From Acarospora socialis (taxonomy: Eukaryota; Ascomycota; Lecanoromycetes; Acarosporales; Acarosporaceae): a stretch of DNA of 64,000 nucleotides. The notes under the pieces were generated by a model. The model searched no databases, had not been told where the DNA came from, and was given only the letters and a program-made list of their open reading frames with translations. Both the position numbers and the translations under genes were made by a program. Where the stretch lies: NCBI GenBank assembly GCA_025617375.2, contig JAMYGW020000006.1, positions 873,001 through 937,000 on the forward strand. The letters run 5' to 3'. Of this stretch, positions 33,481 to 46,272 are shown piece by piece. Numbering within the stretch: position 1 is the first letter of the stretch; every line of letters begins with the position of its first letter.

Positions 33481-36400
33481 GATTATGAGTTCAGCTTGTG
33501 TGTAGAATGCTTAAATGATGAAGAAAGATCTCATTGTTGTCAATATATGAAATTGTCATCAATATTCTAAGAGAAAGTGTGAACTCAACATAAAGATGAA
33601 CACTCAGCTGTTCAAAAGTGTTATGAACATTCATACAATATTCACACAGATAAGAATCAAAATAACAATCTTATGAATGTCAAAATCACATTCAAAATTG
33701 AAAAATTTGTCTGAAAACACAACAGTTTTCAATTTTAATGATATCATCTACAGATCTGTTCTTTTCATAAATTGCAAAGCTGAAAGACTCAACAGACTAT
33801 TCAGCATGAAAAACATCAATCAAATACATCTTGATAAGCTTCAGACTATGAAATATAATTAAAAAAATAAATTTAAAATCATAATCATCATCATTTTCAA
33901 TGTTATCTTCAAAGTAACAGTCATTATAAACAACATAAGAACTACAAAAGAAATGTGAAAGCATCTGCATTCAGTTTATATTTCTTATGAATTTAATTTT
34001 CAGTATATTTTCTTCATTAATCTCTACAATCTTTATCTAAATCAATTTGCATCAGTTAATAACTATATTCTCAAATATAAGAAACTTCTGATCAAAATTG
34101 TAATATTTAATTTTGTTATTAATGAAATTCTGAAGATCATTCTCTTTCTTATTAATTTAAAATTTTTTTATAATTAATGAATAACAGCAAAATATTTTGC
34201 TGTTTAAATCATACTTTTTTTGCTCAACAGTTTAATTGTAAAACTCATCAACAAAGAACAGCTCAAAGAAGAAAACAAAAATCTGACTTTAATGAGAAAG
34301 TTCAAAGAAAAGAATAGAAATAAGAATGAAAAAAAGAATAAAAAGTTAAAGAACAAGAAGAAGAATGCTGAAAAGAACAAAGAAAAGAACAAAAAATATA
34401 TACACTGTAATAAGAAAGTTCATGCAGAGCAGAACTGCTGACATAAATACTTTGATAAAATATTGAATGAAATTAAAAAGAAATAAAAAGTCAATAAGAA
34501 AAAGAAATTGAATTCAAATGAAGAACATCATTTCAATGAAGACTCACTCATTCTGACAGCAATTATCACTGTTTTTGTTGTCAACAAATTGTTATAACTG
34601 ATTGATTTCACAACTACACAGCATATATACTGTGATCATTCTACATTTTCAACAATCAAGATGCTCAAAGACAGATCAACAATACAAAAAGTGACTGAAT
34701 CAACAAATGTTCACAGTATCAAAATTGTCAAACTACAACTGAAACATAAAAATGACAGTGAATTTCATTAAATCATCTTGATAAACATCTACTTCATGTC
34801 AAATATCAGTCTCAATCTCTTCTTGATAGAAACAGTCAAATTGAAAGACATATTTGTTGAAATTCACAAAGAAATACTACAACTAAAGAACAAGATAAAA
34901 GAAACAGTTAAATATGCATTTAAATTAAACAAGTTGTATTATCTACAGATTTTGACAGATAAGCATACTTTCTTTAAGTAAGAAATACTGTTAGTTATTG
35001 ACAACAACAAGATATCACAGATCACATAACATTAATGCTTTGAGCATCTAAAAAATTTAAATTTTAAGCATGTGTTCAAGAACTCAGACATCAACAGCAT
35101 TAATTTACATAAATTTACAGATAAATTATCTTATCTATGCAACATCTGTCTGATGACAAATCAGAAACAACAGTTGTTTAAACTTTTCAATGATGAGTTA
35201 CTGAAGTGATCAAACTTGTTTATATTAACATTGTTGATCTCATTACATCAAAAGCATTTGATGGATCAGCATGATATATAATTTTTATGAATGATTATTC
35301 TCATTAACAATATATTTGCAACATAAAAATCAAAGATCAGATCAAAGATGAAATTGTATACTTTGTTAACATAATTTATACACAGATACATAGAATCATC
35401 AAATGTATATAAATTGACAATGATAAGAAGTTTGAAGATCAAGCTCTTATTGACTGACTATGAAACAACAGTATAAGTTATGAAACTATTGTTTCTTATG
35501 AATCAAAACAAAATGATGTCACTGAACAAAGCAATAATCTACTGACTAAAAAGATTAAAATTATAATAATTAACAGTGAAGTATTACACAACTTGTGATC
35601 AAAGACAGTTAAGACTGTCTGTTATCTACTGAATTAGCTATCAATCTCAGCAATAAAGAATAACAAAGTTTCACTTCAGCTACTCTATAAATTGCTTAAC
35701 AATGACAGTATAATTAATTTAATCAATTTCAGACATATACAATTCTTCAAATGCATTACATACATGTATATTTTTAAAGAGAAACAACATTAAGACATTA
35801 AATTTGAGACATAAAGCAACAAAAACATACTAATAAACTATAAAAAATGCAATCAGTATAGAATCTAATTATCAAAGAAAAAAAAAGAAAGTAGAGTGAT
35901 TAGAGCTTAAAATGTTTAATTTGACAAAAAATTCAGAATTTATGATCTGAATTTGAATCTTAAGCTACTCAATGCTTTCAACTTTGAATCTCATGTGACA
36001 CAAACTGATGATTCTGACTATAGAAATTCAATAAATAATGCAATGAGTATAGAGCAAGAAAACATGAACAATAGTATTTTGCACTCATTTTATACACATT
36101 ATTCTCTCATACATCAATCACAAGCTTTTCATCTTGTGCATTAGACATAAATACTGTTGATATTGATGTATTTGTTTTTCATGTTCAGCATAAAAAGTCT
36201 TTCATCTTCATACAAATCATCATACACATCTTTAAACAAGACATCTCAATCAAAGAAATACAACAAGAAGTTCAACAACAAGATGAAAAACAAGAAGAAG
36301 AACATAACAAAGCAACAATCATTAATCAATATGTCAACACTGTTAAAATGCTCAAACAGAGAACAAAAAAAGTTTTTAAGATTCAGTCTTGAGATCATTG

Positions 36401-37066
36401 TTGTTTTGTTCACTGTTCATGATGTATTTCTCAATATTATTATTGTCAACATTACAGAAAAGCATGAACTTAAAGTTCAATCAGACAGCAAATTCAATAT
36501 TTATTATAAAACTATTGCAAGCTTCAGTTTCAAGCACTGAAAATATATTATAAACAATGAGATTAAGTTCTTGAAAGTTAATTTGACATAAAATCTAATG
36601 ACATTATTTCTGAATTGCTGCACTCTACATAAAAAGTAAATTTATCATTATAAATATAATTTTGACAGCACAATTATACAACATAAAGCACAGTGAGTTA
36701 TCAAAGACTTTAAACAATGTTTTAACATTAATTACAACAAAATATTCATTATCATCATCAAATTCATAATCTACAAGATCATCTTCATCATTGCTGCATA
36801 CTACAACTATGAGTTGAAACAAATGAATATCAAGATGACATTCTTGCACAGTGATTTGAAAAAGATGATGTACATAATACAATTCACTGAATACAAGAAG
36901 AAGAAAAAAAGATGTGCAAACTGAAGAAAGTCTTATATGAGTTAAAACAGTTTTCTTGTCTATGATATGAGATAATGCACAAGTTTCTTGTTGACAATGA
37001 CTATACACATCTTTATACAGATAATAGTGTATTTCTAATCAGCAATCTCATCATTGCTGTCTATAT

Positions 37067-37286
37067 TATTGAATTTATTGAAAGATAAAAGAGATACTTG
37101 TGCTATACTGCTGACTAACTGTTTATCTAGTGAAATGTACATCATCAACTTGATCATGATTGATGTAAGTTGTAAAGATTGTCTATTCACATGCTCTGTC
37201 ATGCAGACTATATGAATAATGAATAATTTTTGACATTAATTTCAACTAAGATTATGAAAGCAGCTAGAACACTGCACTTCTCAACA
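37067..37286 (-). repeat. Nested element LTR, left copy (3' LTR by orientation)
   Basis: 220 bp, matched to 42327-42546. Preceded by TATAT. Confidence 0.94.
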
Positions 37287-40200
37287 CTTTTACTCAGTGA
37301 TGCTGCATCTATTGACTTTTACTAACAGTAAATTTCAGTTGTTCAACAAAGTGCTTAAAAATTCATCTAGATAAGAACTTGATTAATTCATCAGTTATCA
37401 TGTTTTAACTGAGTACAAAGTTCACATCAATTTAGTTTTGCTTGTGCAGATCACAGATATGATGATAGACAATGTTAATGTGTTTTGATTACTCATACAC
37501 ATGTGCATTCTTAATTAAAATTAAGACAGTCTGATTGTCTTTCTTGAGCTGAAGAGATAAAACTGCTTAATGAGCTTCATTCTTCTTGATGTTCACACAA
37601 TATGAATTGTCTTTAAAATACTTGTTCATACTCATGTCTCACAGCATCTGTGTAAGTCAGATCTCAGTCTTTGCACATATTGACATAATTATGTATTCAG
37701 TCTCTATAATTGAAATAACAACAGACTTCTGTTTTTGACTTATTTATGACATTAATCTGTCTTCAAGCATGTATATATGTCTCAGAATTAACTTTCAATC
37801 TTGTTTATCTGATGCATAGTTGAAGTCAGAGTATTTAAGCATGACTTGACTCTCACTGAATTCATACACAATATTAAAATTAATGATTGATCTCACATAT
37901 TACAGCAGTTTCTTAAACACATGTTCATAATGTTCTGCAGAATCACTAAAATATTAACTTAATTGATTTAGAGCAAAGACAATGTTCAGTTAAGTATGAA
38001 TCATCATATACATCAAATTTTTAATTGCATATTGATACTATCTTTAATCTATTCTTTGATTAGCTAAGCTGATGAGACAAAGAGTATTATATTTATTGAG
38101 TGAGATTGTTGTGATCTTGTGTTTATCAAATTACATATGAAGATCTTTTAGCATCTTATTTACATAGTGAGTCTGATTTAGACATAGAGTTCTTCTCTTG
38201 TGATTATGTGTGATTTGTATGTCAAGAATTTTCTGTGTCTTCTTCAAGTTCTTAACTTTGAACATCTTTACAAGAATTTTCTTAAATCAGAGAACATATG
38301 TCAGACTTACTGAAATCACAATCATGTTGTTCACATAGAGAAGCAGCATGATTCTTTTAATGTTGTTGATGCAAAAACATGAGTTAACATTGCTTTAATG
38401 AAAGTTTAACTTGCACAAATCAGTGATACATCATTCATGTCAGTCTTGCACAGCTTACTTCAGATCATAAAGACTACACAGTATATGCAGTGCACAGTTA
38501 AATGTAACTTGAACTTCAGAAAAAACTGTTATGTAGATGATCTTTTTAAGAAAGAATTTCATGAAGACATTGTTGACATTTACTTAATAACATTTAAAAT
38601 TCTCAAGAACAACAATGACAAGAAAGACTCAAAGAGTGTTAAACTTAACTGTAGATGTGAAGATGTTCTTATAATCAATGTTATATATTTGTGAAAAATC
38701 TCTCATCACAACTCTTGTCTTAAACTTGTTCAGAAATTCATCAGTGTTCAGTTTAAGTTTAAATATTCATTTGTTGATTACTATATTTACATTCTTTGAT
38801 GATACAATCTCTTTTCATGTTCTGTTGACTGTTAGAACTGTTAATTTTGTATAAATAACATTTTTTTACATCTTTTCTCAAACTGAGTCTCTCACTGCTT
38901 CAGCATAAATGACAGATGTGAAAATGTTAGATTTAATGTTCTCAGTGTTTTTCTCATCATCTATAATGAACATCATAAACATCAACATAATTCATAATAT
39001 CTTAATCATAAGTTCATTAAAATCTTCATTATTGTCATTTTATTTTTTCTTCAGAATCTCAACACACAAGAATGTTTTAACTTTCTCAGTTAAAATATTC
39101 AGTGCTTTGCTGACAGAAACTTCAATATGTGAAAACTATTTAATTTCACTTTATTTATTTGTCTGTGATCTGTTTGAGTTAACTGCAGTTAATTTATTCA
39201 TTATATGAATATTTGATGAGAATGTGTCAAGATTGTCTGCAGTCAACTTAAATTCTTTTTTATCATTTAAACTCATAAATCTAAATCTATGAATTTGCTC
39301 AGAGACAGTAGACAGAGTTGTAGATGCTGTGAAATTCATGATGACTGCATTTTTTCATAATCATTTAACTGACTTTCATTCAGACAGAATGTTCAGCATT
39401 TATTTTTGCAGTTTGAGATCAATACTGTTTTTCTTTTCATTCTCAACAAACTTCACAGTATAATTCTTGATGATTTACTTAAGATCTAAAGTTCAAAGCA
39501 AATATTGCTTTATGATTTCATTTATATAGTTCATGAAGACTTTCACTCATTCTTAATTCATGAACTTGTTCTGTCTGCTTTTCAACAATAACTTGAAGTC
39601 AACATAGAAGTAGTACTTGCAATCTCAGACACAAATGTAATTAATGAACAACTACACATTGATGAAAATCTTCTTCAGAATTATTTGTCTGTCATTGATT
39701 AAAAGATTAGTTACTGTTTAATTGCAAAGATAAACATCTATTTATGCTGTTTTCACTCAGAACTTTATTAAAAGTTCTGTTTTCTTAATCATAATATACA
39801 CTGAATTCTCAGTGATACAGATAACTTTTTCAACAATATTATTCTGAATAAACATGTAAAACACAGTGTACTGCAGTGTAATGTTAAAAAATCTGCATTA
39901 GTCATTCAAAATTGATCTTAACTTTGTGACATTGTCACTTCATACAGCAAGCATTCTCACACTGATCTGAAGCTCAATCTTTAATTGTCACTCTTGCAGT
40001 TTCTGTGAGACATTATTGCATCATCTCAGTAGTATTATTTATGTCTTTCAAGAATAGTTGTTCACAATCTTCAGAAAGTACTGATGTTTAATAAATGACA
40101 GAGATAAAAAACTACATATATTAATGAAAATCAGAGCAAGAATGTTGATCTTTTACTCACTCACAGTGTGTTCTTGCTGATTGACAAACTTAATAACAGC

Positions 40201-42021
40201 ACAAACTTTACACATGTTCTTCTTGTCTTCAGCAATGAAAATTGACTTCTTAAGAATCATGACTTTGTGAAGATTATGAAGCTTTGTAAAACTAAGATGA
40301 GCAAATCATCAGTGTTATAGCTTGTAAATCTTGATCTTTTCACTTAAAAATGAAGTGTCAGCAGAGAATGAAGTGTCAGCAAAGCTTAATGAGTTAGTCT
40401 GCATCTGAGAGTTTACATTTAATACTGTGACTGAAAGAGTCATCTCTAAATTGAATGACATGTGTATGACAGATAATAGAGCAAATTTGTTCAGTTCTTT
40501 CACAATGTATTTAATTATATAGACACTGTTTCACTCAGACACTTTTATCATGACATTGTCATGCTTATTCTGCATGTAAAGACTGTGCTAATCAAAGCTT
40601 TTCTGCAATTTTATTTCACATATTTACTTTTTTAATAAAAGATTAACTTTTAGTTCAGATACATAGAATGTTAAACTCAGATTTACAAAGTTTCTGAATT
40701 TGTTCTGCATCACAGTTACTTCATAGTAGTGAGAGTATAAGTGTTTTTTCTCAACTTTAATTCTTCAACATCATATGCATATTAAAGAATCACTGAAGAG
40801 TTAACATTGATTAATTATATATATGAAGTATTCAAAATTCACAATTCATTCAGAGCTGAGTATCTTACTGATAGCTTTCTTAAACAGAGTAACAATCTCA
40901 TTATCTTTCTCTGCATCAAACTCAGATGAGAATGAGTTATTGTTTTTCTCAGTCTCAGCATCAAAAACTCTATGCTTTCTGTTTCTGTTTTTAAATTTTA
41001 TCTTGTTTTTATAATGTGAATTGTCTGCAGATAACTTGTCTGACTTTTTGACTGATTTAACTGTGATTGAAACAGATAATTTTCTTAACTTAATGTTTTT
41101 GCAAGCAGCAAGAAAATATTCACAGTTTCAGATGTAATGAAAGTCACAACAAAGAAAATATTTAACTGATTTACACTGAGAAGAACAGTCATTGTTGAAG
41201 CTTGACAATCTTTAATAATGATATCTCACATCATGCTGATATAAGTGTGTTGAGTTTTTCTCTTTGTGTTAATCTGCTTATAAGACAGTTTTAACAGTTT
41301 TTAATTGTATTTTCTTCTCTTGAAGCTTCTGCAGACTTTTCTTGATGTTTGAAATGTTTTAAGTGTTAATTGCATTGTGAATCACTGTGTAGTTCTCAGA
41401 TAATGTTTGAAGAAGTGTTTGAAATTGTTACTCAGACTTAAATAGATCAGTCATATCAGACTAAGTTGCAGCAATTTTTCTGCTCAGCTTGCTGAGATGT
41501 GCTTATGCTTCATTAATGAATACATTTATCAACATTCTATATTCAATAAACTTCATTAAATATTGTCTTTCAGTGATCTGCAACTTCTTCTTGTATTTGA
41601 ACTTCAAGACATTTTAAGTATTTTTTGCATTAATTTTGTCTGCAATGTACTTTTAATCATCTACATTGATGTAAATGATGAATCAGTACAGAGTTTTTGT
41701 GTTAAATTTCTGATTTTCAAAATTAAAATTGCTGAATAAAAAGAAGAAGTCATTGACAGAAGTATTAATCACTGAAATTTTAACAACATATCATAGATCT
41801 TTATTTATCAGTCATTTTCTCATGAGAATAAATTATTGATTGCAGTTCTTGCAACTGAGAATTGAGATGAGTTGTTGTTTTGTGAAAGAGTCATCAAAAT
41901 TTATGATGTAGCTTTCAACAGCAGTCAGCACATAGTATAAAAAATGAATAAAGTGAAGTATTAAGATGTACAGAAAAAGATAATGTAAATAAAAGAAAGA
42001 AGAAGTGTGTGTGCTTGTTTG

Positions 42022-42270
42022 CTTAACTGTTGAGCATCATATCAAGTTATCAATAAGTCTCATTTTGCTCAACCTTAAAGTTTCATATCAAGTGTTAAGA
42101 ATGTCATTTTGCTCAATCTTTGAGTCTTATATTGACAGTCAAGAGTGCTTATTTTAATCTCATATCAAGCTGTCAAGAATGTCATTTTGCTCAATCTTAA
42201 AACTCTGTATTGATGATCAGTAATGTTTGTTTTACTCAATCTTTGAGTTTCTGTATCAAGCTGTCAAGAT
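42022..42270 (-). repeat. Degenerate tandem repeats in the leader of the nested element
   Basis: Four to five units of about 50-75 bp built on TCATTTTGCTCAATCTTTGAG and CATATCAAGCTGTCAAGAATG. They lie between the 5' LTR (right copy) and Gag of the nested minus-strand element, so probably in its untranslated leader. Confidence 0.75.
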
Positions 42271-42326
42271 ATTAAAACAGTATGCACTTTCTCTGAAAAG
42301 CTTCTTGCTAACTCAGACTTATAATT

Positions 42327-42546
42327 TATTGAATTTATTGAAAGATAAAAGAAATACTTGTGCTATACTGCTGACTAACTGTCTATTTAGTGAAATGTAC
42401 ACTGTTAACTTAACTGTGATTGATGTAAATTGTAGAGATTGTCTATTCACATGCTCTGTCATGCAGACTATATAAATAATGAGCAATTTCTGACACTAGT
42501 TTCAACTAAGACTATGAAAGCAGCTAGAACACTGCACTTCTTAACA
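42327..42546 (-). repeat. Nested element LTR, right copy (5' LTR by orientation)
   Basis: 220 bp, followed by TATAT and then the resumed outer reverse transcriptase. Confidence 0.94.
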
Positions 42547-43686
42547 TATATTGACAATATTTTGATGTGTAAGTCAAATAAGAAAGCAATTCACAATCTA
42601 AAGATTAAATTGAGCAGTCAGTTTGAAATGATAAACTGTGAAACATACAAGTACTACTTAAATATGCAGATAATGTACAATAAAATTCATTAAATTTTCA
42701 TTCTGTCACAGAAAACTTATCTTAAGAAGATGTTTATCAAATTTAATCTCAATAACACAAAATCAGTTCTAATTTCTATAAATTCTGATATACATCTGAT
42801 ACAGATTAAGAAATTCTTTATTTTACAGTTAATACAGTGATATCAGTGTGCTATAAACTCTTTTATGTATGCAATGACTTAAATATGTTTCAACATCATT
42901 TTTACAATATTGACACTCAATCAGTTCTTGCACAACTTAAATGAAATACATTGAAAGATCTTGAAGTAGATGTTTCACTATATATGTAACATTCTCAACA
43001 TCATCATCAAATATAAATTGAATTCAGATCATCTTCAACTTCTAAAGTATTTGAACTCAGATTGAAATGAAGATTTTAAAACAAGAAGATCTACAACAGA
43101 TTATATGTTTCAATTAATAAATAAATTAGTTTTTTAATGTTTCAAACATCAAAGAACAGTCACTTTGTTCTTCACAAAAACAGAATACATGACTGCAACA
43201 GAAACAACAAAGAAAGCTGTTTGAATGCATGAGTTATTATAAGAAATGAAACTTAAAAAATTCAACACAATATTTATTTGAATGAATAATACAGAAACTA
43301 TAATCTTAATCAAAAATTCTGAGTTTCATATCTGTACAAAATATATCAATATATGTCATCATTATGTACAGAAAGTCAAATCACAAGATTTTATTCATCT
43401 TAACTATATTTTCATCAACAACATAATCATTAACAGACTTACTAAGTCACTTTTTATCATCAAATTTACATACTTTATTGATCTTATTGATCTTATCTGT
43501 CACTAAAGATTCTGTGATTTATATGAGAGAATATTGAGTTGTTGTTCAATGAACTTCAATAAAGTGTATTCAAATCACATCAGAATCAATCAGATCTTTG
43601 TGATAAACTGAGTGATTTATTGTAAAGATTTGTTCTTTTTTCTCTTTTTATTCATCTCACTGTCATCAAAACAGTCTGAGAAGGTG

Positions 43687-43861
43687 TGTCAGAAATTCAG
43701 ATCTTATTTAATAGAGATTTTCATAAAGTTTTAGATCACATTCTTCAGTAGTCTATTTGAGCTTAGTGGTGCACATCACATATTGTGTAAATTAATTCTA
43801 GATACTCTAGATAATAATGACAACTAATACTACCTGCATGCTTTGACCTTCAAGACTGACA
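43687..43861 (+). repeat. Outer element 3' LTR (175 bp)
   Basis: Same length and termini as the 5' LTR; followed by ATTTT at 43862-43866. Confidence 0.95.
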
Positions 43862-43866
43862 ATTTT

Positions 43867-44074
43867 CCTTGTTAACGGGGTTGCCTGAAATGCTGATTAC
43901 CTTTAACTTAGAGACTTTGACCGCAGAACAAGACAGCTGAAAGGCAAACAAAGTTCACAAAACATGCATTGTTGAGAGAGGTGATACTGAGATTTGCACT
44001 AGCTGCACTAAGTCAATGGCATATGAAGAGAGAGAAAAGTGCAGAGGAAAGGAGCCAGTTATAAAACTGCCCAT
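43867..44074 (-). pseudogene. 5' part of the split membrane protein gene
   Basis: Leftward from 43936, after an acceptor (TTTGCCTTTCAG), the frame LSCSAVKVSKLKVISISG runs without stop to the insertion border. It joins in phase to NYPVFSLENALD at 33305 once the element and one ATTTT copy are removed; the joined exon is 169 codons. A plausible first exon is 44074-44000 (MGSFITGSFPLHF..., 25 codons) with a 63-nt intron. With these pieces the pre-insertion gene would encode about 571 aa. The first exon is tentative because other short ATG frames exist nearby. Confidence 0.6.
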
Positions 44075-44299
44075 TTATGCACAGCACAAGGCTGCACATT
44101 GTTATCTTTGGTATCAGCAGAGCATGAATTGCATGTGAAACCCCGTGCTCAAAGCTCTGAATACTCCAACAAAGGCATGGTGTCTTTGCCCTTTCATTGT
44201 GGGAGGATCAATGAAGGCTGAGTGGAGCTGAAACGGCTTCGGCAGCAATCAAGAAATGCTCTCACACCACCTGCTCAACTGAAGGCGCTTACACTACAC

Positions 44300-46029
44300 C
44301 CACCTCATTAAACATGAGTAAATGCTTGGATTTCAGCAAGCTCAGCAAAGATGGAAGGGACAAGAACTTTGTTGAGTGGTTGATATAAATTCTAGGATCG
44401 GAACGAGAAATGCATCTATTAGCGGTGGCCCATCGCAGGATCACGGAGGCAGGTCAACAACATCCACATGTGTATGCCTCCATGTTTCATGAACGCAGGC
44501 TATATTCAAATTGGGAGAAAGGGCAGTAGCTTAGGGTTGACTCGATCGGCAAGATCGATCTCAAGCAAAGCGAGCTGAAAGCACTTGGGGCTAAGATTAG
44601 CTCTTGGGTAAACCTGGTTTCAGCTGCGGGCCGGTCCGTAGCTCACTAGGCCGCACTAAAACCTCGGAGCACCTCGCCGAGATCCGAATACCCAAGCTGT
44701 TACATGCTCCACGGTTGAACGAAAAAGACCAGACAGCAAGATCTAATCAGGTCAGGCAGTTTCTGACTTAAATCGACCATAAAACGACCCTGAAGACTGG
44801 CTGATCCGTTTAAACTTTCGCTGTCTAGTCTTTTTCGTTTTACCGTGGAAGACGTTACATACTCAGACTATTCTAAGGTTAGAGATTAGTGTTAGGTATT
44901 TACCTAGGTAGTTAGGGAGGTTAGGGAGGTTAGGGCCAGCAATGAATATAATTGGAATGTAAGTTCAGAATTGACTGAATGTAGTCGCTGAGTATTCTAC
45001 AACTAATATTGTAAAACAATCTGAGAATATGATAAAAGCAGCATGCTATCTTCAAGGTGCTCCAAGCAAGCGAGAGGTACTCCATGATTTACATAGGTAG
45101 TGTGGTCCTCCAGGCGATATACTCGCTGCAGGTAGTACAACTAGCTGGAGGCGCTCTGTGCTACCTGTGCTGCTTGAGCTACCAAACACCTTTAAAGGTA
45201 CGAGCACTGTAGAATGTCACGCCGAGGCACGGCCTAAATCAAGCCTCAAAAAACAATGAGGGCAGGTCAAGCTAAACTTGAGGGAGCCTGAAACGGCTCC
45301 CTTATACTGCACCTCTACGCTGATCCATAGAGGAGCTGGAAAGGAGCCACGTTCCCGATTAGCGAATATTTCTACTCCGTACATTACGCACCGCAACAGG
45401 ACGTTCACTTGAGGCACGTCCACATCCTATCACTCAAAGAGTGCCATTTCAAGGATGACCAATCCCTCAAAAAGTCCTTGCACACATAAAACCGGGGTAT
45501 ATACCAGTGACGCTACCAAAAGTCCAACAGTAATGCATACTAGAAATGCTAAGCATATGACGTTGTCCCCATATCCTTAGCGGGCAAAGCAGGTCTGAAT
45601 CAATGGTTTACAACTGTTATATGATCATTTATTCTGTCAACTGTTACATGAAAACCTATCAGGAGATAGTCTTCATCAAATCAATATCATTGTGCTCTGG
45701 GGCAAGGCCGCTCAGCGTTATGACGCCATGCTTACTAAGATGCTTACTAAGTATCTCCGAGTATATCATGTAGCCGCACCCCTTGATCTTCAACTTATTA
45801 CTTTTTATTATAATTCATCACATAGCTTAGGTTTACACCCTAACACATTGTCTTTGAACAACAGCTTCTATTGATATGACAATAGGGTGTTCAAAACAAT
45901 AGTAAGGTTTCAAACAATTGCAACTTCAACTCTTGTGAGTTCGAAACAGTCAAAAAATGTCTCAAAATGCCAAGCCCCTGACTCGGATGCTGTGTCAAAC
46001 ATCAGATTTAACTCTGTATATGGGTAAGT
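44300..46029. other. Repeat-rich, gene-free tract
   Basis: A plus-strand frame near 44314 reads MSKCLDFSKLSKDGRDKNF and then FVEWLI before a stop, with continuing broken coding to about 44620, possibly a retroelement Gag relic. A hairpin and TTAGGGAGG repeats follow at 44.7-44.95 kb. No intact gene. Confidence 0.4.
44709..44848. repeat. Inverted repeat / potential hairpin
   Basis: Arms CCACGGTTGAACGAAAAAGA... (44709-44737) and the near-perfect reverse complement at 44820-44848, 29 bp each with 3 mismatches, separated by 82 bp. It may be the ends of a small element or an LTR-internal hairpin. Confidence 0.75.
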
Positions 46030-46031
46030 TA

Positions 46032-46272
46032 CGGAGGCAACTAACATAAGTCCTGTCAGGCGCTAATGCAGTATGGAAATCTATGTTACGATACCGAATA
46101 TGACATAGGCACCTATCAGGCTTCTCCATAGCTGCAAGTGCCAGTTGTGGGCGCAAGATCCACTGTAAGGTATCACTAATCTCAGGCCTTACAGTGATGG
46201 TATTTAAATGTACTAAAAATTAGATTTCTATACAGCATTAGCGCCCGACAGGACTTATGTTAGATGCATCCG
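46032..46272. mobile_element. TA-flanked TIR element (MITE), 241 bp
   Basis: Inverted repeats of about 52 bp: CGGAGGCAACTAACATAAGT at the left and its counterpart CGGATGCATCTAACATAAGT at the right. Both continue with CCTGTC(A/G)GGCGCTAATGC, with a few mismatches. TA flanks both ends (46030-46031 and 46273-46274). The interior has no coding. This is a third MITE type in the window. Confidence 0.85.

Larger units (their letters stand above)
37067..42546 (-). mobile_element. Nested Copia retrotransposon inserted in the outer reverse transcriptase
   Basis: LTRs of 220 bp at 37067-37286 and 42327-42546 start TATTGA (probably mutated TGTTGA) and end CAACA/TAACA. They are flanked by 5-bp duplications TATAT (37062-37066 and 42547-42551). 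Total length is 5,480 bp. Coding lies on the minus strand: Gag-like about 41.9-41.0 kb (ERQYLMKFIEYRMLINVF), then decayed integrase, reverse transcriptase about 38.7-37.9 kb and RNase H about 37.9-37.4 kb (SQKQKSVVISIIETEYI). Stops replace expected Trp and Arg. It cut the outer element between ...LIIAVYI and YIDNILM, at the catalytic YxDD segment. The LTRs differ at about 20 sites, all transitions by eye. Confidence 0.95.
33306..43861 (+). mobile_element. Outer Ty1/Copia LTR retrotransposon, hypermutated, with a nested second element
   Basis: Two 175-bp LTRs (33306-33480 and 43687-43861) both start TGTCAG and end CTGACA, flanked by ATTTT. Without the nested insert the element is 5,071 bp, normal for Copia. 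Decayed plus-strand coding is visible in order: Gag with a zinc knuckle (CNKKVHAEQNC near 34410), protease about 34.5-35.0 kb, integrase about 35.0-35.9 kb, reverse transcriptase about 36.5-37.06 kb continued at 42.55-43.0 kb (SQFEMINCETYKYYLNMQ), and RNase H about 43.0-43.5 kb. Stops fall throughout, many at positions expected for Trp or Arg. CpG, CpC and GpG are nearly absent. The element cannot be active. Confidence 0.95.

Noticed and set aside
33677-43506. Several 60-127-codon frames inside the AT-rich block
   Set aside because: Remnants of, or shadows on, decayed Copia coding sequence with many stops; not independent genes.
44905-44937. GTTAGGGAGGTTAGGGAGGTTAGGG resembling telomere repeats
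   Set aside because: Spaced by AGG, only three units, embedded in retroelement debris; not a telomeric (TTAGGG)n array.
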